A stretch of 64,000 bases of DNA from Leclercia pneumoniae. GTDB lineage: Bacteria; Pseudomonadota; Gammaproteobacteria; Enterobacterales; Enterobacteriaceae. Under the pieces are notes generated by a model. It was not told the origin of the DNA and searched no databases. It saw only the letters and a list, made by a program, of their open reading frames with translations. Position numbers and translations under genes: made by a program. Below are positions 1 to 9,649 of this stretch, piece after piece. The stretch's first letter is position 1. Every line of letters starts with the position of its first letter. Location: NCBI RefSeq assembly GCF_017348915.1, contig NZ_CP071383.1:3100001-3164000 (forward strand), in the 5' to 3' direction.

Positions 1-120
1 TCTCCCCGTGGGAAAGGGAGAAAACGGGGTTCCCGTCAGTTCCCTCTCCCCGTGGGAGAGAGAAAAAACGGGCGTTCCCGTCTGTCCCCTCTCCCCGTGG
101 GAGAGGGTTAGGGTGAGGGG
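1..120. repeat. Three tandem palindromic repeats (REP-like) downstream of maeB
   Basis: A unit beginning TCTCCCCGTGGGA occurs at 1, 45 and 90, giving periods of 44 and 45 bases. Each unit holds the palindrome-like core CTCCCCGTGGGAG. The first two also carry a second short palindrome (CGGG-GTTCCCG type). The array sits just after the maeB stop codon, where it would form hairpins in the 3' end of the maeB transcript. It looks like the REP-like intergenic elements common in Enterobacter and Klebsiella. It is cut by the window edge, so the true number of units is unknown. Confidence 0.7.
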
Positions 121-132
121 AAGAAATAAAAA

Positions 133-2412
133 CTACAGCGGCTGCGTCTGCGCCTCTACTACCGCCAGCGCCACCATGTTCACAATACGACGCACAGAGG
201 CGATCGGCGTCAGCACATGTACCGGCTTCGCCACCCCCATCAGCACGGGACCAACCGTCACCCCTTCAGAGCTGGAGACACGCAGCAGGTTGTAGCTGAT
301 ACGCGCCGCTTCGACGTTCGGCATAATTAGCACGTTCGCCGAGCCTTTCAGCGGGCTGTCCGGCATACGCTCATTGCGGATACTCTCCACCAGCGCGGCA
401 TCACCGTGCATTTCACCATCAATCATCAGCTCAGGCGCACGCGCGCGCACCCGTTCCAGCGTCTCGCGCATCTTGCTCGCCGCCGGAGATTTTGATGATC
501 CGAAGTTTGAGTGCGACAACAAGGCTACCTTTGGTTCGATCCCGAAACGACGCACGGTTTCTGCCGCCATCACGGTGATTTCAGCCAGCTGCTCCGGCGT
601 CGGATCGTCATTCACATAGGTATCAGCGATAAAGGTGTTACCGCTTGGCAACAGCAGCGCATTCATCGCCCCCGCCGTATGGACACCCTCACGATAGCCG
701 AAGATCTCCTGCACCACGGTAAAGTGCTCGTGGTAATCCCCTACCGTGCCGCAGATCAGGGCGTCGGCTTCACCGCGGTGGACCATGATCGCGCCGATCA
801 CCGTGGTATTGCTGATGACCGCTTTCTGCGCCTGCTCCTGGGTGATCCCGCGACGTTTCATGATCGCGTAATATTCGTTCCAGTACTCTTTAAAGCGCGG
901 ATCGGATTCGTTGTTCACGATCTCAAAATCCACGCCCGGTTTAATCTGCAGCCCCAGTTTCTGGATACGCATCTCAATCACGCTCGGACGGCCAATCAGA
1001 ATCGGCTTCGCCAGACCTAAGGTGATCAACTCCTGCGTGGCATGCAGCACGCGCGCCTCCTCACCCTCTGCCAGCACCACGCGCTTCGCGTCTGCGCGTG
1101 CCTGGGAGAAGATAGGCTTCATAAACAGATTCGTTTTGTAGACGAACTCGGTCAGTTTATCGACGTAGGCATCAAAGTCCTGAATCGGACGCATGGCTAC
1201 ACCGGAGTCCATCGCTGCCTTCGCCACTGCCGGAGCGATCTTCACAATCAGGCGCGGGTCGAACGGTTTCGGAATAATGTAATCCGGACCAAAGCTGAGA
1301 TCCTGATCGCCGTAGGCCGAAGCTACCACTTCGCTCTGTTCGGCGTGAGCCAGTTCGGCGATGGCGTGAACGGCGGCCAGCTTCATCTCTTCGTTGATTG
1401 CCGTAGCACCCACGTCCAGTGCGCCGCGGAAGATGAACGGGAAGCAGAGCACGTTGTTCACCTGGTTTGGGTAATCAGAACGGCCGGTACAGATAATGGC
1501 GTCTTCACGCACCGCTTTCGCCAGCGGCGGCAGAATTTCCGGCTCCGGGTTGGCCAGCGCCAGAATCATCGGCGCACGAGCCATCTTCTTCACCATCTCC
1601 TGGGTCAGCACTTTCGGGCCGGAGCAGCCGAGGAAGATATCCGCGCCGTCAATCACATCATCCAGCGTGCGCTTGCCGTCATCCACGACCGCATAGGCGG
1701 CTTTGGTTTCGGCCATATTGGGTTCGCGATCTTTGTAGATAACCCCTTTTGAGTCGCAGACCACAATATTGTGCTTCTGCATACCCAGCGCCACCAGCAG
1801 GTTCATACAGGCGATGGCTGCCGCACCGGCACCGGATACCACCATACGCACGTCAGAGATGTTTTTCTCTACCACCCGCAGGCCGTTCAGAATGGCGGCT
1901 GTACTGATAATGGCGGTGCCATGCTGGTCGTCATGGAACACCGGAATATTCATCCGTTCGCGCAGTTTTTGCTCAATATAGAAACACTCTGGCGCTTTGA
2001 TATCTTCGAGGTTAATACCGCCGAAGGTTGGCTCCAGCGCGGCCACCACGTTGATAAACTTATCGGGATCGAGCTCATCGACCTCGATATCAAACACGTC
2101 GATACCGGCGAATTTCTTGAACAGAACGCCCTTCCCTTCCATCACCGGCTTGCCCGCCAGCGCACCGATATTGCCAAGTCCCAGCACCGCGGTACCGTTA
2201 GAAATCACCGCCACCAGGTTGCCGCGCGCGGTGTATTTGTAGGCAGCGAGCGGATCTTTCTCAATTTCCAGGCAAGGGGCGGCAACGCCCGGCGAGTAGG
2301 CTAGCGCCAGGTCACGTTGCGTGGCGAGAGGTTTGGTGGGGGAAACCTGGATTTTACCGGGAACCGGGAATTCATGAAAATCGAGGGCACTCTGTTTCAA
2401 CTGATCGTCCAT
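133..2412 (-). CDS. maeB: NADP-dependent malic enzyme MaeB
   Basis: Oxidatively decarboxylates malate to pyruvate and makes NADPH in the cytoplasm. The 759 residues match the E. coli MaeB length and two-part layout: a malic enzyme domain (about 1-430) followed by a phosphotransacetylase-like domain (about 430-759) that in E. coli binds acetyl-CoA as a regulatory region and is not catalytic. The metal-binding segment FHDDQHGT is at 159-166 and the nucleotide-binding glycine motif [10 protein letters not shown] near 192-201. The ATG is the natural start, next to the divergent talA promoter region. talA and tktB on the other side make this a small central-carbon cluster, as in E. coli. Confidence 0.97.
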   Translation of the reverse strand: MDDQLKQSALDFHEFPVPGKIQVSPTKPLATQRDLALAYSPGVAAPCLEIEKDPLAAYKYTARGNLVAVISNGTAVLGLGNIGALAGKPVMEGKGVLFKKFAGIDVFDIEVDELDPDKFINVVAALEPTFGGINLEDIKAPECFYIEQKLRERMNIPVFHDDQHGTAIISTAAILNGLRVVEKNISDVRMVVSGAGAAAIACMNLLVALGMQKHNIVVCDSKGVIYKDREPNMAETKAAYAVVDDGKRTLDDVIDGADIFLGCSGPKVLTQEMVKKMARAPMILALANPEPEILPPLAKAVREDAIICTGRSDYPNQVNNVLCFPFIFRGALDVGATAINEEMKLAAVHAIAELAHAEQSEVVASAYGDQDLSFGPDYIIPKPFDPRLIVKIAPAVAKAAMDSGVAMRPIQDFDAYVDKLTEFVYKTNLFMKPIFSQARADAKRVVLAEGEEARVLHATQELITLGLAKPILIGRPSVIEMRIQKLGLQIKPGVDFEIVNNESDPRFKEYWNEYYAIMKRRGITQEQAQKAVISNTTVIGAIMVHRGEADALICGTVGDYHEHFTVVQEIFGYREGVHTAGAMNALLLPSGNTFIADTYVNDDPTPEQLAEITVMAAETVRRFGIEPKVALLSHSNFGSSKSPAASKMRETLERVRARAPELMIDGEMHGDAALVESIRNERMPDSPLKGSANVLIMPNVEAARISYNLLRVSSSEGVTVGPVLMGVAKPVHVLTPIASVRRIVNMVALAVVEAQTQPL

Positions 2413-2507
2413 CTTATCCTTCCTTTAACGTATCGTTCAAAATGGGTGCTGTTTTTCTGTCCTGAGGCACACCCTGGCGTGCCGCATAGTATCGCCGCTG
2501 GCTGCGG

Positions 2508-2572
2508 TTCAAACTTTGAAGGCTGCCAAACTCTGACCAACAAACAACAAAATTTGTTATCAATTTATAACA
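2508..2572. promoter_or_regulatory. Two perfect palindromes in the maeB-talA divergent intergenic region
   Basis: TTCAAA-C-TTTGAA lies at 2508-2520 and TGTTAT-CAATTT-ATAACA at 2555-2572. Both are perfect inverted repeats with the size of operators for dimeric regulators. They sit between the divergent maeB and talA starts. No regulator can be named from sequence; the E. coli talA regulator CreB uses direct TTCAC repeats, which I do not see here. Confidence 0.35.
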
Positions 2573-2613
2573 AGCCTGTTACCCACCCGCCAAAGCAAGA
2601 CCCTCCTCGTCTG

Positions 2614-2620
2614 CTATGCT
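2614..2620 (+). promoter_or_regulatory. Candidate sigma-S type -10 element for talA
   Basis: CTATGCT preceded by TCTG resembles the extended -10 used by RpoS holoenzyme (consensus CTATACT). It lies about 85 bases upstream of the talA start. E. coli talA is RpoS-dependent, so the assignment fits the gene, but no transcript evidence is available. Confidence 0.45.
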
Positions 2621-2704
2621 TTTTTGTTAAGCACGTCGCGAATTTTCCAGAAGTGTGATCCAACGCACTCGACTAACTCTTTTGATTTCAAGGAGTCATA
2701 CTTT

Positions 2705-3655
2705 ATGAACCAACTAGACGGCATTAAACAATTTACCACCGTCGTTGCCGACAGCGGTGATATTGAATCTATCCGTAGCTACCAGCCGGAAGATGCGACC
2801 ACCAACCCTTCGCTGCTGTTAAAGGCGGCGGGATTGACCCATTTCAGCCATCTTATTGACGACGCCATCGCCTACGGTAAGCAGCGCGGTAAAACGCAAG
2901 AGCAACAGGTGGCAGAGGCCAGCGACAAACTGGCGGTAAATATTGGTGCGGAAATTCTGAAAAGTATTCCCGGCCGTGTTTCAACCGAGGTTGATGCCCG
3001 CCTCTCCTTCGATAAAGAGAAGAGCATTAACAAGGCCCGTCGTCTGGTTGAGCTTTATCAAGACCAGGGCATCGATAAGTCGCGCATTTTGATCAAGCTG
3101 GCCTCGACCTGGGAGGGGATCCGGGCGGCGGAACAGCTGGAGAAAGAGGGAATCAACTGTAACCTGACGCTACTGTTCTCATTTGCCCAGGCCCGTGCCT
3201 GCGCCGAGGCTGGCGTCTATCTTGTCTCCCCGTTTGTTGGGCGCATCTATGACTGGTATCAGGCAAAAGAGCCGATGGACCCCTACGTGGTTGAGCAAGA
3301 CCCCGGCGTGAAATCCGTACGTAATATCTACGATTATTACAAGCAGCACCGCTACGAAACCATCGTGATGGGTGCCAGCTTCCGCCGCACTGAACAGATC
3401 CTCGCCCTGGCCGGCTGCGACCGCCTGACCATCTCCCCGGATCTGCTGAAAAAGCTGCAGGACAAAGACGAGACCGTCATGCGTAAGCTGATCCCTACCT
3501 CAACCGTGCTGCCGAAGCCGAAAGCGATGACCGAAGCCGAATTCCGCTGGGAGCATAACCAGGATGCAATGGCCGTCGAAAAACTGGCAGACGGCATTCG
3601 TCAGTTTGCCGTTGACCAGCGCAAGCTTGAAGATCTGCTCGCCGCCAAACTTTAA
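2705..3655 (+). CDS. talA: Transaldolase A
   Basis: Transfers a dihydroxyacetone unit between sugar phosphates in the non-oxidative pentose phosphate pathway. The start at 2705 ([10 protein letters not shown]), a few bases after the RBS AAGGAG, gives 316 residues, the E. coli TalA length. An upstream in-frame extension to 2624 lacks homology and was not used. The Schiff-base lysine is Lys131 in [11 protein letters not shown], and the N-terminal signature TTNPSLL is at 32-38. tktB follows after 19 bases, so the two are probably cotranscribed, as in E. coli where both are stationary-phase isozymes of TalB and TktA. Confidence 0.97.
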   Translation: MNQLDGIKQFTTVVADSGDIESIRSYQPEDATTNPSLLLKAAGLTHFSHLIDDAIAYGKQRGKTQEQQVAEASDKLAVNIGAEILKSIPGRVSTEVDARLSFDKEKSINKARRLVELYQDQGIDKSRILIKLASTWEGIRAAEQLEKEGINCNLTLLFSFAQARACAEAGVYLVSPFVGRIYDWYQAKEPMDPYVVEQDPGVKSVRNIYDYYKQHRYETIVMGASFRRTEQILALAGCDRLTISPDLLKKLQDKDETVMRKLIPTSTVLPKPKAMTEAEFRWEHNQDAMAVEKLADGIRQFAVDQRKLEDLLAAKL

Positions 3656-3674
3656 ATCAGCCATGGAGTGAACT

Positions 3675-5663
3675 ATGTCCCGTAAAGAGTTAGCCAACGC
3701 CATACGCGCCCTAAGCATGGATGCCGTGCAAAAAGCCAATTCCGGCCATCCGGGGGCACCGATGGGCATGGCCGATATCGCCGAAGTGCTGTGGAACGAC
3801 TTTCTGAAGCACAATCCTAACGACCCGGCATGGTACGACCGCGATCGCTTTATTTTGTCTAACGGCCACGCCTCCATGCTGCTATATAGCCTGCTGCACC
3901 TCTCTGGCTACGACCTGCCGCTGGAAGAGTTGAAAAACTTCCGTCAGCTGCACTCCAAAACGCCAGGCCACCCGGAGCTGGGCTACACGCCGGGCGTTGA
4001 AACCACCACCGGTCCGCTGGGCCAGGGGCTGGCCAATGCCGTGGGGCTGGCCATCGCAGAGCGCACCCTGGCGGCGCAATTTAATCAACCAGGCCATGAC
4101 ATCGTCGATCACTTTACCTACGTCTTTATGGGCGACGGCTGTCTGATGGAGGGGATCTCGCACGAGGTCTGCTCCCTGGCCGGCACCCTGGGGCTTGGCA
4201 AACTGATCGGTTTTTACGATCACAACGGCATCTCCATTGATGGCGAAACCGAAGGCTGGTTCACCGACGATACGGCCAAACGCTTCGAGGCGTACCACTG
4301 GCACGTTGTTCACGAAATTGACGGCCACGATCCTGAGGCGGTGAAAAAAGCGATTCAGGAAGCGCAGAGCGTGAAGGACAAACCGTCCCTGATTATCTGC
4401 CGGACCACCATCGGCTTCGGCTCGCCGAACAAAGCGGGCAAGGAAGAGTCGCACGGCGCGGCGCTGGGTGAAGAAGAGGTGGCGCTGACCCGCCAGAAAC
4501 TGGGCTGGAAATATCCCGCCTTTGAGATCCCGAAGGAGATCTATAGCGCCTGGGATGCCCGCGACAAGGGGAGTAAAATCCAGGCCTCGTGGAATGAAAA
4601 ATTTGCCGCGTATAAAAACGCGCATCCGGAGCTGGCCGCCGAGTTTACCCGCCGGATGAGCGGCGGTATGCCAGAAGCCTGGGAAGAGAAGACTCAGGCA
4701 CTGATTGAGGAGTTGCAAGCTAATCCGGCGAAAATCGCTACCCGTAAGGCGTCGCAAAACACCCTTAACGCACTGGGGCCGATTCTGCCCGAGCTGCTTG
4801 GCGGTTCCGCAGACCTGGCGCCCAGCAACCTCACCATCTGGTCGGGGTCGACATCGATTAAAGAGGACCAGGCCGGTAACTACATCCACTACGGTGTACG
4901 TGAGTTCGGCATGACCGCCATCGCCAACGGTATAGCCCATCACGGCGGCTTTGTGCCTTATACCGCGACCTTCCTGATGTTTGTGGAGTATGCGCGTAAT
5001 GCCGCGCGCATGGCGGCACTGATGAAAGCGCGACAGATCATGGTGTATACCCACGACTCCATCGGGCTGGGGGAAGATGGGCCGACCCACCAGGCGGTGG
5101 AACAGCTGGCGAGCCTGCGCCTGACGCCAAACTTTAGCACCTGGCGTCCTTGCGATCAGGTCGAGGCCGCAGTGGGCTGGAAGCTGGCCATAGAGCGCCA
5201 TAACGGCCCGACGGCGCTGATCCTGTCGCGTCAGAATCTGGCGCAGATTGAACGTACGCCGGAGCAGGTCAAAAACATCGCCCGCGGTGGCTACATCCTG
5301 AAAGACAGCGGCGGCAAGCCGGACGTGATCCTGATTGCCACCGGCTCGGAAGTGGAGATCACCGTGAAGGCGGCAGAAAAACTTACCGCTGAAGGTCATG
5401 CGGTACGTGTAGTTTCTCTGCCTTCGACGGACATTTTTGATGCCCAGGATGAGGAATACCGTGAGTCGGTGCTGCCTTCAGATGTGAGCGCCCGCGTGGC
5501 GGTCGAGGCCGGAATTGCCGACTACTGGTATAAATATGTCGGCCTGAAGGGGGCGATTGTCGGCATGCGGGGATACGGCGAATCGGCCCCTGCCGATAAG
5601 CTCTTCCCGTACTTCGGCTTTACGGTCGAAAACGTGGTGGAAAAAGCGCAGAACCTGCTTTAA
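3675..5663 (+). CDS. tktB: Transketolase 2
   Basis: Thiamine-diphosphate enzyme that moves two-carbon units between ketose and aldose phosphates. At 662 residues it is close to E. coli TktB (667). The TPP-binding GDGCLMEG motif is near residue 155, and the pyrimidine-domain segments [13 protein letters not shown] and [14 protein letters not shown] are intact. Position directly behind talA and sequence pattern favour TktB over TktA. Its stop codon overlaps that of the convergent ypfG by 4 bases. Confidence 0.96.
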   Translation: MSRKELANAIRALSMDAVQKANSGHPGAPMGMADIAEVLWNDFLKHNPNDPAWYDRDRFILSNGHASMLLYSLLHLSGYDLPLEELKNFRQLHSKTPGHPELGYTPGVETTTGPLGQGLANAVGLAIAERTLAAQFNQPGHDIVDHFTYVFMGDGCLMEGISHEVCSLAGTLGLGKLIGFYDHNGISIDGETEGWFTDDTAKRFEAYHWHVVHEIDGHDPEAVKKAIQEAQSVKDKPSLIICRTTIGFGSPNKAGKEESHGAALGEEEVALTRQKLGWKYPAFEIPKEIYSAWDARDKGSKIQASWNEKFAAYKNAHPELAAEFTRRMSGGMPEAWEEKTQALIEELQANPAKIATRKASQNTLNALGPILPELLGGSADLAPSNLTIWSGSTSIKEDQAGNYIHYGVREFGMTAIANGIAHHGGFVPYTATFLMFVEYARNAARMAALMKARQIMVYTHDSIGLGEDGPTHQAVEQLASLRLTPNFSTWRPCDQVEAAVGWKLAIERHNGPTALILSRQNLAQIERTPEQVKNIARGGYILKDSGGKPDVILIATGSEVEITVKAAEKLTAEGHAVRVVSLPSTDIFDAQDEEYRESVLPSDVSARVAVEAGIADYWYKYVGLKGAIVGMRGYGESAPADKLFPYFGFTVENVVEKAQNLL

Positions 5664-6703
5664 CGGGTGATCCACAAGGTGGGCCAGGCATCTGGCCCAT
5701 GCCAGTTATCGCAGCTTGGCTCTTCAGCATACCGCACCAGACGAAAGCGCTGGCCATTAAAACGCCAGCGCGTCTGGATGCCACAATCGGCAATGCCCCG
5801 CCCTAACGCCAGAGTGGTTAGCTCGCGGTTTTTTTCATCGAATCCTGCATTCATCAGCTCCATATCACTGCTCTCACTTGCGGCAACAAACGGCAGACGC
5901 AGGCGGACAGGCCGTGCGGCAAAGGGTTTTTTACGCGAAACCAGCCACGCCAGATCTACGGTATTGTAGGCCCCCGCTTCACAGCTAATCATCATCAACG
6001 CTTTATCATCGGTCAGGGCCGTTACCCGTACCTCCCGGCGCGCCGGATCGAGCGAGCACTGGCTGTTATTCATTCGCCAGGTACCGTAATCAATTAAATC
6101 GCTGCGCTCCTGGCGCGTCAGGGGCGTAGGCGTTGGATTAATTACCGCTACCTCTTTCAGCGCCGGTGCGGGTGGCACGCTGAGCGGCGGATCGTCGCCC
6201 TTTTTAATCCAGGCGGTTTCACTGCCCACACGCTTTTGCTGGCTGTCGATAAACAACAGCGTGGCCTTCAGGCCATCGAGGGAGATCTCTTGCTTGCCCC
6301 GGTTCAGGGCGATCATATGCTTTTCCTGAATGGTGGCCAGGAACGCATTAATAGTGGCGGTATCGTCAGTTGATAAACGCCAGGGGGAGATTTGCCAGTG
6401 CCGGGTATCGAGCGCTAACGGTTCGCCGTCGAGGAGTAAACGGGGGGCGATCGCCGGCTCGCCGGCAGAAGGGGTCGCCAGCCCGCCGAGTTCAATGCGC
6501 AGGACCGCATCGGTTTTGGCACCGGCGCTACGACTCAGGGTCATCACCAGCCCTTTATGCTCGTTAATATTGCGCGCAATGCAAAAATTCTGATTGTTGC
6601 AGGTCACCTGCCAGTCAGAAAAAGCTCGCTGCGCGGGGGCCGCCTGCACATAAAGTGCCGGCAGCATAGTGAGCATAAAGATAAATAAATAGCAGTGACG
6701 CAT
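5660..6703 (-). CDS. ypfG: DUF1176 exported protein YpfG
   Basis: Protein of unknown function with an N-terminal signal peptide ([21 protein letters not shown]). The mature part starts [20 protein letters not shown], nearly identical to E. coli YpfG. Start chosen at 6703 because the family begins at this Met; a longer frame exists to 6733 but the extra ten residues have no counterpart. Length 347 agrees with E. coli. Several paired cysteines (for example the CNNQNFC pair and those near the C-terminus) suit a periplasmic, disulphide-containing protein. The gene follows nudK on the same strand after a 123-base gap. Confidence 0.9.
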   Translation of the reverse strand: MRHCYLFIFMLTMLPALYVQAAPAQRAFSDWQVTCNNQNFCIARNINEHKGLVMTLSRSAGAKTDAVLRIELGGLATPSAGEPAIAPRLLLDGEPLALDTRHWQISPWRLSTDDTATINAFLATIQEKHMIALNRGKQEISLDGLKATLLFIDSQQKRVGSETAWIKKGDDPPLSVPPAPALKEVAVINPTPTPLTRQERSDLIDYGTWRMNNSQCSLDPARREVRVTALTDDKALMMISCEAGAYNTVDLAWLVSRKKPFAARPVRLRLPFVAASESSDMELMNAGFDEKNRELTTLALGRGIADCGIQTRWRFNGQRFRLVRYAEEPSCDNWHGPDAWPTLWITR

Positions 6704-6826
6704 GTATGGCACGATCCCGGAAGCATGACTCAAAAACTGGCCGTATCTTCCTGCGCAAACCGGGATGGCTCAATCGGATTTATCGGATAGATTTATTTAA
6801 AATACATCTTATTAACATTAATAAGA

Positions 6827-7402
6827 TCAAGTCATTAAGCCGGATGTCTGAAGATACTGCAGTAATATCACCGTCTTGCCATCCCGGATTTCGCCGGTTT
6901 TAACCTTCTCCAGCGCCTCGGTGAAAGGCATCTCCAGTACCTCGATCTCTTCATCTTCAATGCCGCCGCCCGCATTGGCGCGGTGAGCGTCGCTGTATTC
7001 CGCAACAAAAAAGTGAATGAGTTCGGTGACACCGCCCGGGGACATATACAGCTCAAAGACTTTACGCACTTCGCTGACGGCGAAGCCGGTCTCTTCAATT
7101 GCCTCTTTACGGACGCAGACGTCGGGTGCATCGTCATCCAGCAGACCGGCACAGGTTTCAATCAGCATACCGTCGGGATTGCCATTAACCCAGGTCGCTA
7201 CCCGGAACTGACGGATCAGCACCACGGTTTTTTTATCCCGGTTATAGAGCATCACCGTTGCGCCATTACCACGATCGTAGACCTCACGCTTATGGCGCAC
7301 GACTTCGCCGTTTTCACGCGTTAGATCGTAAGTCATGTTGCGAAGCAGAAAGTAATTGTCGGAGAGGATTTTATCTTTGATTAGGTCAATTTTCAGGGTC
7401 AT
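6827..7402 (-). CDS. nudK: GDP-mannose pyrophosphatase NudK
   Basis: Nudix hydrolase that splits GDP-mannose to GMP and mannose 1-phosphate. The Nudix box runs from about residue 84 to 106 ([20 protein letters not shown]). It is the slightly divergent box typical of NudK, with the REUxEE-type core seen as RKEAIEE. The start at 7402 ([12 protein letters not shown]) gives 191 residues, the E. coli length; an extension to 7420 adds six unmatched residues. It lies between aegA and ypfG, the same order as in E. coli. Confidence 0.95.
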   Translation of the reverse strand: MTLKIDLIKDKILSDNYFLLRNMTYDLTRENGEVVRHKREVYDRGNGATVMLYNRDKKTVVLIRQFRVATWVNGNPDGMLIETCAGLLDDDAPDVCVRKEAIEETGFAVSEVRKVFELYMSPGGVTELIHFFVAEYSDAHRANAGGGIEDEEIEVLEMPFTEALEKVKTGEIRDGKTVILLQYLQTSGLMT

Positions 7403-7468
7403 GCGGACTCCACAGCGCAAAATATCCTCGTCATACTACGCCGTGAAGTCCGCTTTGTCGTGGCCGGG

Positions 7469-9433
7469 TTAATGGATAAGATTCTGATTTACGCCCAGCC
7501 AGTCGGCGATGCCCTGCGCCGCATGCCGCCCTTCGGCCATGGCGGTCACCACCAGGTCAGCACCGCGAACCGCATCGCCACCGGCGAAAATTTGCGGGTT
7601 ACTGGTCTGATAACGGTAACGGCTGTCGACGCCGGCGACAATCCGTCCCCACTCATCCACGGCCACCCCCTGCGCCTGCAGCCACGCCGCGGCATGCGGA
7701 GTAAAGCCAAAGGCCATGATTACCGCATCGGCAGGGATCACGAATTCACTGCCGGCAATCGGCACCGGACGCCGCCGCCCCTCGCCATCCGGCTCGCCAA
7801 GCTGGGTGCGCAGTAGACGAACTCCGTTGACCCGTCCGCTGTCATCCAGCGCCAGCGCCACCGGCTGGACGTTGAATTCAAAGGCGGCCCCCTCCTCTTT
7901 GGCATTTTTCACCTCTTTACGGGAACCGGGCATGTTGGCTTCGTCGCGACGGTAGGCGCAGGTGACGTTTGCCGCCCCCTGACGCAGAGCGGTACGCACA
8001 CAGTCCATCGCCGTATCGCCGCCCCCCAGTACCACCACGTTGAGCCCGGCGGTATCGATAAAGGGATCGGCCACCGAGGCGGGCAGCCCCATAAGCTGAC
8101 GGGTATTGCCCACCAGATACGGCAGCGCATCGTAAACACCCGGCGCCTCTTCGTTAGGGATGCCGGCTTTCATCGACCGCCAGGTGCCGACTCCTATAAA
8201 GAGCGCATCATAATCCTGCTGAAGTTCAGCCATCGACACATCCTTACCCACCTCGCAATTGAGTACAAAACGGATCCCCATCGCGGTAAAGATGTCGCGA
8301 CGGCGGGCCAGCAGCGACTTATCCAGTTTGAACGACGGTATGCCAAAGGTCAGCAAACCGCCAATCTCCGGGTGACGATCGTAGACGGTCACGCTAAGGC
8401 CACGGCGCACCAGCGCGTCCGCGCAGGCTAACCCCGCAGGCCCGGCACCGATAATGGCCACACGTTTATCGACCGGCACTACCTGGCTGAGATCGGGCCG
8501 CCAGCCTTTCGCCAGCGCCTGGTCAGAAATATAACGTTCAAGGTTGCCGATGGTGACCGCGCCGGACGCCTCGCGCACCGTGCAGGCCCCTTCGCAAAGT
8601 TTGTCCTGCGGACAGACTCGCCCGGTGATCTCCGGCAGGCAGTTGGTCTGGTGTGATAACTCGACCGCCGCCTCGATATCACCGGCTTTTACCCGCTCAA
8701 TCCACTGCGGGATATGGTTGTGCAGCGGACAGGTCCATTCACAAATCGTGTGCTCGCCGCAGGTAAGACAGCGCGATGCCTCCCGCTGCGCCTGCTCTGT
8801 TCGAAATGGCAGATAAATTTCTGCAAAGTTGCCCACGCGCGCCTCAGGGCTGAGCTTATCCGGCTCGCCACGCGGGCTAAGCGCCTGCAGCTGCGCCCGC
8901 TTTCCGCCGGCTTTCACCGCCGCCGGGGCAATCCCTTTCCATGGCTGCGCCTCATGACTCGCCGTACGCAGCCTGCGCGCGCGGGAGAGTTGATTCAGTG
9001 CGTCAGGGGTGGCAAGCGTCAGGACATCGGCCGGGCAGTTTTCCACGCAGGCTGGCCCCTGCGGCCGTCCGGCACAGAGATCGCACTTCTGCGCGGTGGC
9101 TTCCCCCTGGGCGGTAATCACGATGTCCATCGTGCCAAAGGGGCAAGCCACGACGCAGGCTTTACAGCCAATACAGCGCTGTTGATTCACCTGCACGCTG
9201 TCGTTTTCGCGGGCGATGGCCCCGTTCGGACAGCTCTGGATGCAGGGAGCATTTTCGCAGTGATGGCAGGTGACGGTGTTGAAGCGGCTCCCCTCTTTCA
9301 CCACGGTGATTCGTGGCGTGAATTCCCGCTGACTCAGCGCATGTTGTTCATTATGATGCGCCATCACGCAGGCGACTTCGCAGGCGTGACATCCGATACA
9401 TTGCTGGCTGTTGGCCATAATAAAATGATTCAT
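7469..9433 (-). CDS. aegA: Iron-sulfur/FAD oxidoreductase AegA
   Basis: Fusion of an N-terminal multi-4Fe-4S ferredoxin part and a C-terminal GltD-like FAD/NAD(P)H reductase. Cysteine clusters are at CIGCHACEVAC, CHHCENAPCIQSC, CIGCKACVVAC and CDLCAGRPQGPACVENC within the first 150 residues, then a GltD-type cluster starting CLTCGEHTICEWTC. The FAD motif AIIGAGPAGLACADAL and the pyridine-nucleotide motif VVLGGGDTAMDC follow. The length of 654 is close to E. coli AegA (659). In E. coli AegA is anaerobically expressed and has been linked to formate-dependent urate breakdown. narQ is divergent, a layout shared with E. coli. Confidence 0.94.
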   Translation of the reverse strand: MNHFIMANSQQCIGCHACEVACVMAHHNEQHALSQREFTPRITVVKEGSRFNTVTCHHCENAPCIQSCPNGAIARENDSVQVNQQRCIGCKACVVACPFGTMDIVITAQGEATAQKCDLCAGRPQGPACVENCPADVLTLATPDALNQLSRARRLRTASHEAQPWKGIAPAAVKAGGKRAQLQALSPRGEPDKLSPEARVGNFAEIYLPFRTEQAQREASRCLTCGEHTICEWTCPLHNHIPQWIERVKAGDIEAAVELSHQTNCLPEITGRVCPQDKLCEGACTVREASGAVTIGNLERYISDQALAKGWRPDLSQVVPVDKRVAIIGAGPAGLACADALVRRGLSVTVYDRHPEIGGLLTFGIPSFKLDKSLLARRRDIFTAMGIRFVLNCEVGKDVSMAELQQDYDALFIGVGTWRSMKAGIPNEEAPGVYDALPYLVGNTRQLMGLPASVADPFIDTAGLNVVVLGGGDTAMDCVRTALRQGAANVTCAYRRDEANMPGSRKEVKNAKEEGAAFEFNVQPVALALDDSGRVNGVRLLRTQLGEPDGEGRRRPVPIAGSEFVIPADAVIMAFGFTPHAAAWLQAQGVAVDEWGRIVAGVDSRYRYQTSNPQIFAGGDAVRGADLVVTAMAEGRHAAQGIADWLGVNQNLIH

Positions 9434-9548
9434 AGCGACACCTGCCCTGGTTATTAACCTTATTTTTTACAGGGGTTAAGTATTTACGCACCGGGGCGGG
9501 TTCAGGCAATGTTCATATGCCCAGAAACGCGAACTTTCTGCCCTGAAC

Positions 9549-9562
9549 CTGAGTGAGATCAA
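9549..9562 (-). promoter_or_regulatory. Candidate FNR site upstream of aegA
   Basis: On the minus strand the sequence reads TTGATCTCACTCAG, against the FNR consensus TTGAT-N4-ATCAA: the first half-site is perfect and the second matches 3 of 5. It lies about 120 bases upstream of aegA, whose E. coli orthologue is induced anaerobically. The weak second half makes this tentative. Confidence 0.3.
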
Positions 9563-9649
9563 ATATATTTTGCGTAAAGGGAATAGCGTTTCCTTCGGCT
9601 GGCGCAGTCGCGCCGGACCTTTGTTCAGACATCATTCAGGAAGCCATGT

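Noticed and set aside
2413..2704. CreB box for talA
   Set aside because: talA is a CreBC target in E. coli, but I could not find the TTCAC-N6-TTCAC direct repeat in this intergenic region.
3882..5399. A 505-codon open frame antisense to tktB
   Set aside because: It is the mirror of a highly expressed, GC-rich gene with biased codons; its translation is rich in Arg, His and Gln with no recognisable domain and no RBS.
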